A stretch of 9,615 bases of DNA from assembly GCA_002399815.1 (NCBI GenBank), contig DHEJ01000013.1, positions 5,456 to 15,070 on the forward strand, written 5' to 3'. Below the pieces are notes generated by a model, which saw nothing but the letters and a program-made list of their open reading frames with translations, did not search any database and had not been told where the DNA came from. The number at the start of each line of letters is the position of its first letter. Position 1 is the stretch's first letter. The DNA is from Acholeplasmataceae bacterium UBA4853. Its GTDB lineage: Bacteria > Bacillota_I > Bacilli_A > Acholeplasmatales > Acholeplasmataceae. Shown here in pieces: positions 1 to 6,350 of this stretch. The position numbers and the translations under genes were made by a program.

Positions 1-567
1 TTAGAAATCGGTAAGGGTAATGTTTCTTGTAAGACTATTGTCAATAAACTCATTCCTGAATCCAATAAAGATGTCTTACTTCAAAGACAAATGGACCGTA
101 CCCAACGACAATTAATTGCAACATCAGATACTGGGGTAATTATTGAAGGGTTAACATCTCCTCAAATTAAATTAGCAAACTGTTGTACACCGATTCCAGG
201 TGATGAGATTATCGGTTATGTAACAAAAGGTAGTGGTATTGTTGTTCATGCCTCACATTGCATCAATTTAGAACAATATGATAAAAATCGTTTCATTCCA
301 GCGTATTGGGGTTCAAATCTCACAAGAAAGTTTGCTACTTGGATCAAGATTATCGGTAGCGCTAGAAATGGTTTATTAACTGAAATCATTCAAACAACCA
401 ATGCTAATGGTATTGCTATTGCTGAAATATCTGCAGTATCAAATTCAGAATTAGAAAGTGTTATTAAACTTAAATTATCATTAAATAAAAAAGAGGAATT
501 GGATAGTTTAATTGTAAACATTCATAAAGTACCACAAGTGTTTTATGTTGAGCGTGATATACGATGA
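1..567 (+). CDS. relA: Rel (p)ppGpp synthetase/hydrolase, C-terminal part (5' end outside window)
   Basis: This is the C-terminal regulatory part of a RelA/SpoT-family stringent-response enzyme, which makes and degrades (p)ppGpp. The frame is open from base 1, so 188 residues are visible and the hydrolase, synthetase and most of the TGS/helical region lie upstream. The zinc-finger (RIS/CC) domain is visible around residues 55-90: a Cys-Cys pair at 61-62 in KLANCCTPIPGD, then GYVTKGSGIVVH and a His/Cys pair at 86-87. An ACT domain follows at about 114-188 (WIKIIGSARNGLLTEII). Both domains sense the ribosome-bound state and regulate the catalytic half in known Rel proteins. The ATG at 91 is internal, because homology continues upstream of it. 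The gene stops with TGA inside an ATGA overlap with dtd, so the two are probably translationally coupled. Whether it is a bifunctional Rel cannot be judged from this fragment, but a single Rel is usual in such small genomes. Confidence 0.93.
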   Translation, partial: LEIGKGNVSCKTIVNKLIPESNKDVLLQRQMDRTQRQLIATSDTGVIIEGLTSPQIKLANCCTPIPGDEIIGYVTKGSGIVVHASHCINLEQYDKNRFIPAYWGSNLTRKFATWIKIIGSARNGLLTEIIQTTNANGIAIAEISAVSNSELESVIKLKLSLNKKEELDSLIVNIHKVPQVFYVERDIR

Positions 568-1007
568 GAATGCTTGTAACTAAAGTTAAAGAAGCAAAAC
601 TCTTTGTTGATGATCAGTTAATATCATCGATTGGTTTAGGTTATATTGTATATCTTGGTATTAAGGACACAGATTATGAAGGTTTAGTCGATAAATGTGT
701 TGATAAACTGATTAAATTAAGAATATTTCATGATGGATTTGATAAAATGAACTTAAAGTTAGATAAAGAAAAGCATGAAATATTAGTTGTATCACAATTC
801 ACCTTATATGGTGATGCTTCAAACAATAATCGTCCAAGTTTTACTAAAGCTGCAAAACCGGTTTTAGCAAGACCATTGTATGAATTGTTTATAGATACTT
901 TGAGAAAACAAGGTTATAAGGTTTCAACTGGTGTATTTGGTGCACATATGGTGATTGAATCAACAAATCTAGGTCCATTTAATCTGATCTATGAGATTGG
1001 AGAATAA
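564..1007 (+). CDS. dtd: D-aminoacyl-tRNA deacylase (Dtd)
   Basis: This enzyme hydrolyses D-amino acids (and glycine) wrongly attached to tRNAs and so prevents their entry into protein; it is a cytosolic homodimer. At 147 residues it has the normal family length. The N-terminus MRMLVTKVKEA aligns with the usual MRxVIQRVxxA, which supports the ATG at 564 over the ATG two codons later. The first active-site signature is intact as SQFTLYGD at 77-84 (T80), followed by RPSFTKAA at 90-97. The second signature, normally NDGPVT, reads NLGPFN at 135-140: the Gly-Pro pair that forms the cis-proline chiral filter is kept, but the following Val-Thr is Phe-Asn. It overlaps rel by 4 nt (ATGA) without a strong Shine-Dalgarno of its own, so coupling to rel translation is likely. 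The rel-dtd pair is conserved in Firmicutes. Confidence 0.93.
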   Translation: MRMLVTKVKEAKLFVDDQLISSIGLGYIVYLGIKDTDYEGLVDKCVDKLIKLRIFHDGFDKMNLKLDKEKHEILVVSQFTLYGDASNNNRPSFTKAAKPVLARPLYELFIDTLRKQGYKVSTGVFGAHMVIESTNLGPFNLIYEIGE

Positions 1008-1010
1008 TCA

Positions 1011-2087
1011 ATGAAAAAAATTAATTATAAAATTTTAAATATTCTAATATTACTATTAGTTATTGTTGTAGCTTTATTTATTTGGCCATACATTCAAGGT
1101 TTTGTTACAACGGCATTAACTGCACTATTACCATTGATTATTGCATTTACACTGGCATATATCTTAAATCCTTTAATTAATTTACTGCAAAAGTTTAAGA
1201 TACCGAGATGGTTAGGTATATTTATGGTTTATTCCATCACGGTAGTTTTTGTTATATTTTTAGTTTGGGGAGTCATTAAACCAGCCATTGAGGCTATTGG
1301 TAGTTTACCACTTGGGATTGAAAATATCTTAGTTGAAATCGGTGAGATTCTTAAAATTGATACCACAGATTTTGGTAATTACGTTAATGGTATTGTAGCA
1401 GACATCATTACTCAAATTACATTCTTTTTTACAGCAACTGGTGGTACAGTTGATACTGTCTGGAATGTGATTGTTGGTGGAGCTGTTGTGATTGTTGTAG
1501 GTATCATATTCTTATTCAATTTTCCTAAAATCCGAAGAAGTATTAGTGAATATTTAAGTGTTACGATTAAACCTAAAACATATGATTATGTTAAAACACT
1601 AGATAAAGAATTAACTAATTATTTATGGGCAGAAGTTATTATTGCTGGTATTCAAGCACTTGAATATGGTGGATTAATGGTCATTTTAAGTATCTTTTTC
1701 CCACAATTTTGGATTTTTGTACCACTTGTTGCAGTGGTTTCAGCATTCTTATCTTTAATTCCTTATTTTGGTGGTTACTTTTCGATTTTATTTACAGCAA
1801 TCATTATTATGACAGTACCAAATGCTGCATATGGCATGATCTTTATTGGTATATTTACACTCATATTCCCTCAACTAGATGCATATGTCATTAATCCTAA
1901 GATTTACCAAACTCAATTAAGATTAAATCCAATATCAACCATTGCATTTGTTCTACTTGGTCAAGCATTCTTTGGAGTTATAGGAGCAATCTTATCTGTA
2001 CCAATTCAAGTTGTAATAGAAGTTACAATGTCTTACTACAAAGACAACATAAAATCGGGTATTAAAAAAATCAACGATAATTTATAA
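1011..2087 (+). CDS. AI-2E family transporter (PF01594-type membrane protein)
   Basis: This is a 358-residue polytopic membrane protein of the AI-2E/UPF0118 (YtvI, YdbI, TqsA) family. Members have been linked to autoinducer-2 export or Na+/H+ exchange; the substrate here cannot be deduced. About eight membrane segments can be seen, near 8-25, 31-52, 66-89, 150-171, 208-230, 234-260, 262-285 and 308-338. The soluble loop between the third and fourth (about 90-149) is typical of the family. Family landmarks are IPYFGG at 250-255, INPKI at 294-298, and the C-terminal LGQAFFGVIGAILSVP (316-331). The ATG follows dtd by 3 nt and has a GGAG Shine-Dalgarno at 999-1002, eight bases upstream. It is the last gene before the intergenic promoter. 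No convincing terminator follows it, so readthrough into the T-box leader is possible. Confidence 0.88.
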   Translation: MKKINYKILNILILLLVIVVALFIWPYIQGFVTTALTALLPLIIAFTLAYILNPLINLLQKFKIPRWLGIFMVYSITVVFVIFLVWGVIKPAIEAIGSLPLGIENILVEIGEILKIDTTDFGNYVNGIVADIITQITFFFTATGGTVDTVWNVIVGGAVVIVVGIIFLFNFPKIRRSISEYLSVTIKPKTYDYVKTLDKELTNYLWAEVIIAGIQALEYGGLMVILSIFFPQFWIFVPLVAVVSAFLSLIPYFGGYFSILFTAIIIMTVPNAAYGMIFIGIFTLIFPQLDAYVINPKIYQTQLRLNPISTIAFVLLGQAFFGVIGAILSVPIQVVIEVTMSYYKDNIKSGIKKINDNL

Positions 2088-2091
2088 ATCA

Positions 2092-2120
2092 TTGACTAAA
2101 ACCCGATAAAATGATAATAT
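2092..2120 (+). promoter_or_regulatory. Sigma-A-type extended -10 promoter for the T-box operon
   Basis: The -35 box TTGACT (2092-2097) and the -10 box TAATAT (2115-2120) are separated by exactly 17 bp. A TG at 2112-2113 lies one base before the -10 and forms an extended -10. Both boxes are one mismatch from the vegetative consensus. The expected start is near 2127, just upstream of the T-box Stem I. The -35 begins five bases after the stop codon of the preceding gene. Confidence 0.85.
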
Positions 2121-2266
2121 ATTATTAAATTAATCGGTTGAAGAAAAAGAAGAAGTAAGTATAAAACTTATTAAAAAGAGATCAGGGATTGGTGAAAGCC
2201 TGAAATAATGTAACTTACGGGACAACTTTTGAGACCAGCAAAACTTCAAGGGCCAGGCAACTGGAA

Positions 2267-2302
2267 CTAAGGTGGCACCGCGATATAATAGATCGTCCTT
2301 AG
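2267..2302 (+). promoter_or_regulatory. T-box antiterminator
   Basis: CTAAGG at 2267-2272 is perfectly complementary to CCTTAG at 2297-2302, with the UGGC tRNA-acceptor bulge (2273-2276) and ACCGCG between them. The right arm is the same sequence that forms the left arm of the terminator, so the two structures exclude each other, as in all transcriptional T-boxes. Binding of uncharged tRNA stabilises this form and lets polymerase continue into the acetyltransferase, hisS and aspS. Confidence 0.85.
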
Positions 2303-2326
2303 AATATTTTAAGGACGATTTTTTGT
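2292..2326 (+). terminator. Rho-independent terminator of the T-box leader
   Basis: ATCGTCCTTA (2292-2301) pairs perfectly over 10 bp with TAAGGACGAT (2310-2319), and the T-run continues to 2324. This is the default OFF structure of the riboswitch, and it lies between the T-box and the first ribosome binding site. Its left arm overlaps the antiterminator. Confidence 0.9.
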
Positions 2327-2334
2327 TAAAAAAA

Positions 2335-2339
2335 AGGAG
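2335..2339 (+). promoter_or_regulatory. Ribosome binding site fixing the acetyltransferase start at 2347
   Basis: AGGAG lies 7 bases before the ATG at 2347 and directly after the leader terminator. It decides the start. The same frame is open upstream to a GTG at 2272, but that GTG is part of the T-box itself. Confidence 0.88.
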
Positions 2340-2346
2340 AAATCAC

Positions 2347-2892
2347 ATGAAACAACCAGTTATTTATTTTGATCACTATATGTTAAGAGATATAGAAACT
2401 AAAGATGCGAAAGACATGTTTGAATATGGTTCAGATATGGATGTTGTTAAATTCTTGAGTTGGGGTCCATATATGGATGTCACTGAAGCATATGGTTCTA
2501 TCAAACAATTCTTTTTATCTAGACCTCAAAGAGGCTTACCAGTAGGGTATGCAATTATTGATTTGGATTTAGATAAAATGATTGGTACTGTGGATTTTCA
2601 TACGATTGTATCCGAAGGCGTTGTTGAAGCTGGGTATTGCTTAAATAAAAACTATTGGAATAAAGGCGTGATGACAAAAGCGTTAAGAAAGCTTATTGAG
2701 GTTGGTTTTTATTACCACGGTTATCACAAGATTATTATAGGACATGCCAATACTAACATTGCTAGTCAAAGAGTTATAGAAAAAAATGGATTCATATTTG
2801 AAAAAGAAGATCCAGATAAATACTATAACCGTTTTACCGGTTATAAAGAAATGTCTAAATGGTATTATTTGACCAAGGAGAATTTTAAATGA
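2347..2892 (+). CDS. GNAT-family N-acetyltransferase (RimJ/RimL-like)
   Basis: This 181-residue GNAT acetyltransferase of the Acetyltransf_3 (RimJ/RimL) type transfers acetyl from acetyl-CoA to an amine; the acceptor is unknown. The order of family elements is normal: an N-terminal MLRDIETKDAKDMF (12-25), a central strand KMIGTVDF (77-84), the CoA-binding strand-helix GYCLNKNYWNKGVMTKAL (96-113), and the C-terminal NTNIASQRVIEKNGF (135-149). The start at 2347 is set by the AGGAG site; the longer frame from 2272 runs through the T-box and terminator. It is the first gene after the T-box terminator and overlaps hisS by 4 nt (ATGA), so it is co-regulated and probably coupled with the synthetases. 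Possible acceptors include ribosomal protein N-termini, small amines and aminoacyl-nucleotides, but nothing in the sequence separates these. Confidence 0.87.
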   Translation: MKQPVIYFDHYMLRDIETKDAKDMFEYGSDMDVVKFLSWGPYMDVTEAYGSIKQFFLSRPQRGLPVGYAIIDLDLDKMIGTVDFHTIVSEGVVEAGYCLNKNYWNKGVMTKALRKLIEVGFYYHGYHKIIIGHANTNIASQRVIEKNGFIFEKEDPDKYYNRFTGYKEMSKWYYLTKENFK

Positions 2893-4160
2893 GTTATGTA
2901 AAAGTAAAAGGAACATATGATGTCTTACCAAAAGAATCAGGTAAATGGCAAGCATTAGAGTCATATGTAAAATCCTTATTCAAACGTTATAATTATTATG
3001 AAATAAGAACCCCTATTATGGAGTATTCAGATGTCATACACCGTGAAACTGAAGGTTCTGACATGGTTACTAAAGAAACCTACAACTTTAAGGATAAGGC
3101 TGATAGAAATATTACATTAAGACCTGAAGGTACTGCAGGTGTTGTAAGAAGTTATGTTGAGAACAAGCTTTTTGTTGATTCACAAATGACTAAACTATAT
3201 TATATTGGACCTAACTTTAGATATGAAAGACCTCAAAAAGGAAGATATCGTCAGTTTATGCAATTTGGCGTTGAATCCCTTGGTTCTTTTGACCCAATGA
3301 TTGATGCTGAAGTAATATCAATGGCATATGAAACGATTAATGGATTAGGGTTAAAAGGGGTTGTAGTTAAGGTAAATAGTTTAGGTGATGATCAATCTAA
3401 GAAAAACTATCAACAAGCACTATTTGACTTTTTAAAACCATTTGAAAATGAATTATCAGAGGATTCAAAGGTCAGACTGTATAAAAATCCTTTAAGAATC
3501 TTAGATAGTAAAGATCCAAATGATAAAGAAATTACCAAGAATGCACCACTTCCAATTGATTATTTAACAGAAACATCTAAAAAATATTTTGATTCTGTGA
3601 TTCATGCATTAGACTTTATTCATGTACCTTATAGGATTGATAAGAATTTAGTCAGAGGACTTGATTACTATACTGAAACAGTGTTTGAAATCCAAGCGAA
3701 TATTGAAGGTTTTGGTGCTCAAAATGCTTTAGGTGGTGGTGGTAGATACCAAAATCTTGTTAAAGAATTAGGTGGACCACAAACACCAGGTATTGGGTAT
3801 GCATTTGGAATGGAAAGATTACTAAATGCACTTGAAATAGAAGGCATTGAAATTGATAAAAAAGATGGACTCGATGTTTACTTTATAAGTTTTGATCAAG
3901 CATCTAAGGATGTAGCATTCAAAATTCAAAGTGAATTAAGAAAATCTGGTCTAACTTGTGATATGAACTATAATCAAAAGAACTTTAAAGGACAACTTAA
4001 AGAAGCACTTTTAAATGATGCAAAATATTTGCTCATATTAGGTGAAAATGAATTAAAGAATGAATCAATTATTATTAAAAATACAAAGACAGAACAACAA
4101 ACAGTCAACGCCATCAAAGATGTGGTAAAGACTTTAAAAGGATTATTAAATCATGCTTAA
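2889..4160 (+). CDS. hisS: Histidyl-tRNA synthetase
   Basis: Class II synthetase that charges tRNA-His with histidine in the cytosol, as a homodimer. Its 423 residues are the usual bacterial length. The catalytic domain shows LRPEGTAGVVRSYVE (78-91), motif 2 around GPNFRYERPQKGRYRQF (107-123), the HisRS-specific histidine-binding segment LVRGLDYYTETVFE (254-267), the glycine-rich GGGGRY (282-287), and motif 3 GIGYAFGMERL (301-311). From about 328 to the end lies the alpha/beta anticodon-binding domain. The ATG is 8 nt downstream of AAGGAG (2875-2880), inside an ATGA overlap with the acetyltransferase. The 3' end overlaps aspS by 8 nt. Expression should depend on the T-box at 2127-2326, whose sequence fits tRNA-Asp rather than tRNA-His. 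Confidence 0.96.
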   Translation: MSYVKVKGTYDVLPKESGKWQALESYVKSLFKRYNYYEIRTPIMEYSDVIHRETEGSDMVTKETYNFKDKADRNITLRPEGTAGVVRSYVENKLFVDSQMTKLYYIGPNFRYERPQKGRYRQFMQFGVESLGSFDPMIDAEVISMAYETINGLGLKGVVVKVNSLGDDQSKKNYQQALFDFLKPFENELSEDSKVRLYKNPLRILDSKDPNDKEITKNAPLPIDYLTETSKKYFDSVIHALDFIHVPYRIDKNLVRGLDYYTETVFEIQANIEGFGAQNALGGGGRYQNLVKELGGPQTPGIGYAFGMERLLNALEIEGIEIDKKDGLDVYFISFDQASKDVAFKIQSELRKSGLTCDMNYNQKNFKGQLKEALLNDAKYLLILGENELKNESIIIKNTKTEQQTVNAIKDVVKTLKGLLNHA

Positions 4161-5856
4161 TTACACACATAATAACAATGAATTAACATTAAACAACTTA
4201 AATGAAGTTGTCAATTTAAAAGGTTGGGTACTTAAAAAAAGAAATCTTGGTGGGTTAATTTTTATCGACTTAAGAGATAAATCAGGAATTACCCAATTAG
4301 TAGTCAAACCTGAAAGTCCACTATATGAGCTTGCATCAAGTCTAAAAAATGAGTATGTGATTGAAGTGAGTGGTACTGTAGTTGAAAGAGAATCTAAGAA
4401 CTTAAATATTAAAACAGGTGAAATCGAAGTTGTTTTATCAAGTCTAAATATTTTAAATATTAGTGAAAATCCCCCATTTACACTTTCTGAACAAGAAAAT
4501 GTGAGTGAAGAGGTTAGATTAAAATACCGTTATTTAGACTTAAGAAAACCAAATGCCCAAAACTATTTGATGAAACGTAGTCAAATCACTCAAGCTATTA
4601 GAAAGAGTTTAATTGAACAAAGTTTCTTAGAACTTGAAACGCCTTATTTAGTTAAATCTACACCTGAAGGTGCTAAGGAGTTTATTGTACCATCTAGACT
4701 ATATCATGGTGAAGGCTACTCACTTGCGCAGTCTCCACAAATATTTAAACAACTTTATATGATTGCTGGGTTTGAAAAGTATTTCCAATTTGCTAGATGC
4801 TTTAGAGATGAAGACTTAAGAGCTGACCGTCAATTAGAATTTACACAAATCGATATTGAATCCTCTTTTGTTGATCAAAAGGATATTTTAAAGATTGGTG
4901 AAAAAGTGATGGCTGATATGTTTAAAGAAGTCTTTGGTAAAACATTAGAATTACCGTTAAGACAAATGACTTATCAAGAAGCATTTAATTCTTATGGTTC
5001 TGATAAACCAGACTTAAGATATGAACTTAAGATCAAAGACTTTAAGGAACAACTTTCTAAATTTGATATTCCATTATTTAATAACCAAGAGGTCGTACGT
5101 GGATTTGAATTAGAAAATAATGCATTATTTACTAGAAAATATTTTGATAAACTAACAGAAATCGTTAAAAAGAACCACGGTAGTGGACTAGCCTATGTCA
5201 GAAATGAAACAGGGATTTTAAATGGTTCAATCGCCAAATATGTCGATGAAACAGTTGTAAAACCTGGTTTTATCTTGTTTTTAATTCCTGGTGAATATGA
5301 AGATGCAACAAATGCATCTGGTGCATTAAGAAAAGAACTTGCTAAAGATTTAGGGTTTATTGACGCTTCCATTGAATCTTTATTATGGATAACTGATTTT
5401 CCATTATTAGAATACAACAAAGAAGATAATAGATTCTATGCAAGACACCATCCATTTACAGCACCAAAAGATGTAAATGACTTAATCAATAATCCCAAAG
5501 AAGCGCTTGCTAAAGCGTATGACATGGTTTGGAATGGTTATGAAATTGGTGGTGGATCAATTCGTATTCATGAACAACGAGTTCAAAATTTAATGTTTGA
5601 AACTCTAGGATTTACAGAAGCACAAATCCAAAATAAATTTGGTTTCTTTATTGATGCATTAAAGTTTGGAACTCCACCACATGGTGGGATTGCATTTGGG
5701 CTAGATAGAATTGTTATGCTTGCCACTAAAACAGATAACATTAAAGATGTGATTGCATTCCCTAAAACACAATCAGCAAGAGACTTAATGATGCAATCAC
5801 CTAATGAAATTGATGAAAATCAATTTAAAGAATTAGGATTAAAGGTGATTAAATGA
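4153..5856 (+). CDS. aspS: Aspartyl-tRNA synthetase (bacterial type with GAD domain)
   Basis: Class IIb synthetase that charges tRNA-Asp. Its 567 residues are slightly shorter than the roughly 590 of E. coli. An N-terminal OB-fold anticodon domain (about 1-105) contains GWVLKKRNLGGLIFIDLRD (24-42). The catalytic core shows motif 1 (about 157-181, with STPEGAKEF), motif 2 FARCFRDEDLRADRQ (213-227) and motif 3 GIAFGLDRIVML (512-523). The bacterial GAD insertion lies at about 280-410. Leu32 and Lys82 resemble the E. coli (tRNA-Asp-specific) enzyme rather than the His/Gly pair described for non-discriminating AspRS. Motif 2 is followed by RQLEFTQ, where RQPEFTQ is usual. The ATG overlaps hisS by 8 nt with AGGA at 4139-4142 upstream. 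The 3' end overlaps msrA by 4 nt. It is the expected main target of the tRNA-Asp-type T-box. Confidence 0.96.
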   Translation: MLNYTHNNNELTLNNLNEVVNLKGWVLKKRNLGGLIFIDLRDKSGITQLVVKPESPLYELASSLKNEYVIEVSGTVVERESKNLNIKTGEIEVVLSSLNILNISENPPFTLSEQENVSEEVRLKYRYLDLRKPNAQNYLMKRSQITQAIRKSLIEQSFLELETPYLVKSTPEGAKEFIVPSRLYHGEGYSLAQSPQIFKQLYMIAGFEKYFQFARCFRDEDLRADRQLEFTQIDIESSFVDQKDILKIGEKVMADMFKEVFGKTLELPLRQMTYQEAFNSYGSDKPDLRYELKIKDFKEQLSKFDIPLFNNQEVVRGFELENNALFTRKYFDKLTEIVKKNHGSGLAYVRNETGILNGSIAKYVDETVVKPGFILFLIPGEYEDATNASGALRKELAKDLGFIDASIESLLWITDFPLLEYNKEDNRFYARHHPFTAPKDVNDLINNPKEALAKAYDMVWNGYEIGGGSIRIHEQRVQNLMFETLGFTEAQIQNKFGFFIDALKFGTPPHGGIAFGLDRIVMLATKTDNIKDVIAFPKTQSARDLMMQSPNEIDENQFKELGLKVIK

Positions 5857-6350
5857 AGACTATAGTATTTGCAGGTGGATGTTTTTGGGGTGTTGAGGCA
5901 TACTTTAAACAACTAAAAGGTGTTTATGATACTAATGTAGGGTATGCAAATGGTAATAAAGAAAATCCTAGTTATACAGAAGTATGTAACGGTGTTGCAA
6001 CTCATGCTGAGGTTGTAAAAATTGATTATGAACCAAAAGAGATTAGTTTAGAAAAGTTACTGGAACATTTTTTTAGAATTATTGACCCAACAAGCTTAAA
6101 CCGTCAAGGAAATGATAAAGGTATTCAATATCGAAGTGGTATTTATTATACTGAATTAGAGACTAAAGATATTTCTAATAAATTTATAGCAGAAGAACAA
6201 AAAAACTATCAAAAGCCGATTGTTGTTTCAGTTGAACCTTTAAAGGATTTTTATTTAGCTGAAACATATCATCAAGATTATTTAGACAAAAATCCTACTG
6301 GATATTGTCATGTTGATTTAGGCTTAGTTAAGGATGAAGAGAAAAAATGA
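5853..6350 (+). CDS. msrA: Peptide methionine sulfoxide reductase MsrA
   Basis: This enzyme reduces the S-epimer of methionine sulfoxide in proteins and free methionine, and so repairs oxidative damage in the cytosol. At 165 residues it is a compact single-domain MsrA. The catalytic motif is GGCFWG with Cys10, and the conserved helix/strand stretch YTEVCNGVATHAEVV (41-55) follows. The C-terminal GYCHVD carries Cys152, a candidate resolving cysteine for thioredoxin recycling. No MsrB domain is fused to it. The ATG lies in an ATGA overlap with aspS, and AAAGGTG at 5841-5847 serves as Shine-Dalgarno. It ends in another ATGA overlap with the next gene, so its translation is tied to both neighbours. 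Oxidative-stress regulation is not evident; no promoter-sized gap exists upstream. Confidence 0.95.
   Translation: MKTIVFAGGCFWGVEAYFKQLKGVYDTNVGYANGNKENPSYTEVCNGVATHAEVVKIDYEPKEISLEKLLEHFFRIIDPTSLNRQGNDKGIQYRSGIYYTELETKDISNKFIAEEQKNYQKPIVVSVEPLKDFYLAETYHQDYLDKNPTGYCHVDLGLVKDEEKK

Larger units (their letters stand above)
2127..2326 (+). ncRNA. T-box leader riboswitch, probably tRNA-Asp responsive
   Basis: This leader antiterminates when it binds uncharged tRNA. The diagnostic T-box sequence AACTAAGGTGGCACCGCG is at 2265-2282. Stem I can be folded from GGU 2136-2138 with ACC 2234-2236, a kink-turn-like UGAAGA/UGAGA region, AAAAG 2145-2149 with CUUUU 2226-2230, GUAAGU 2155-2160 with ACUUAC 2213-2218, UUAUU 2168-2172 with AAUAA 2204-2208, and UCAGG 2182-2186 with CCUGA 2199-2203. 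It is capped by the typical distal loop GAUUGGUGAAAG. Aligned by eye on the Geobacillus glyQS leader as I recall it, the AGUA loop-E motif (2154-2157) faces GAC at 2221-2223, an Asp codon, in the specifier position. The tRNA-end bulge is UGGC (2273-2276), which needs discriminator G73, as in tRNA-Asp and not tRNA-His (C73). Stem III is CCAG-GCAA-CUGG at 2253-2264. There is little room for a Stem II. Confidence 0.92.

Noticed and set aside
1709..1894. Short + strand open frame inside the AI-2E gene
   Set aside because: It lies wholly within the well-supported membrane-protein gene in another frame; its product is rich in Cys, Trp and Tyr and has no family resemblance.
2054..2107. Inverted repeat as terminator of the AI-2E gene
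   Set aside because: It has a 40-nt loop, only 7 bp of stem and no T-run after the right arm.
2127..2326. tRNA-His specificity of the T-box, because hisS is the first synthetase gene
   Set aside because: No His codon is present in the 3' arm of Stem I, and the UGGC bulge does not match the C73 of tRNA-His.
2272..2346. N-terminal extension of the acetyltransferase from a GTG at 2272
   Set aside because: The GTG is part of the conserved T-box, and the extension runs through the terminator hairpin and T-run. A clear AGGAG precedes the ATG at 2347, where GNAT homology begins.
2683..2964. Minus-strand open frame across the acetyltransferase-hisS junction
   Set aside because: It is antisense to two clear genes, with a product typical of reverse-complemented AT-rich coding sequence.
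5193..5420. Minus-strand open frame inside aspS
   Set aside because: It is antisense to the GAD/catalytic region of aspS and shows no independent support.
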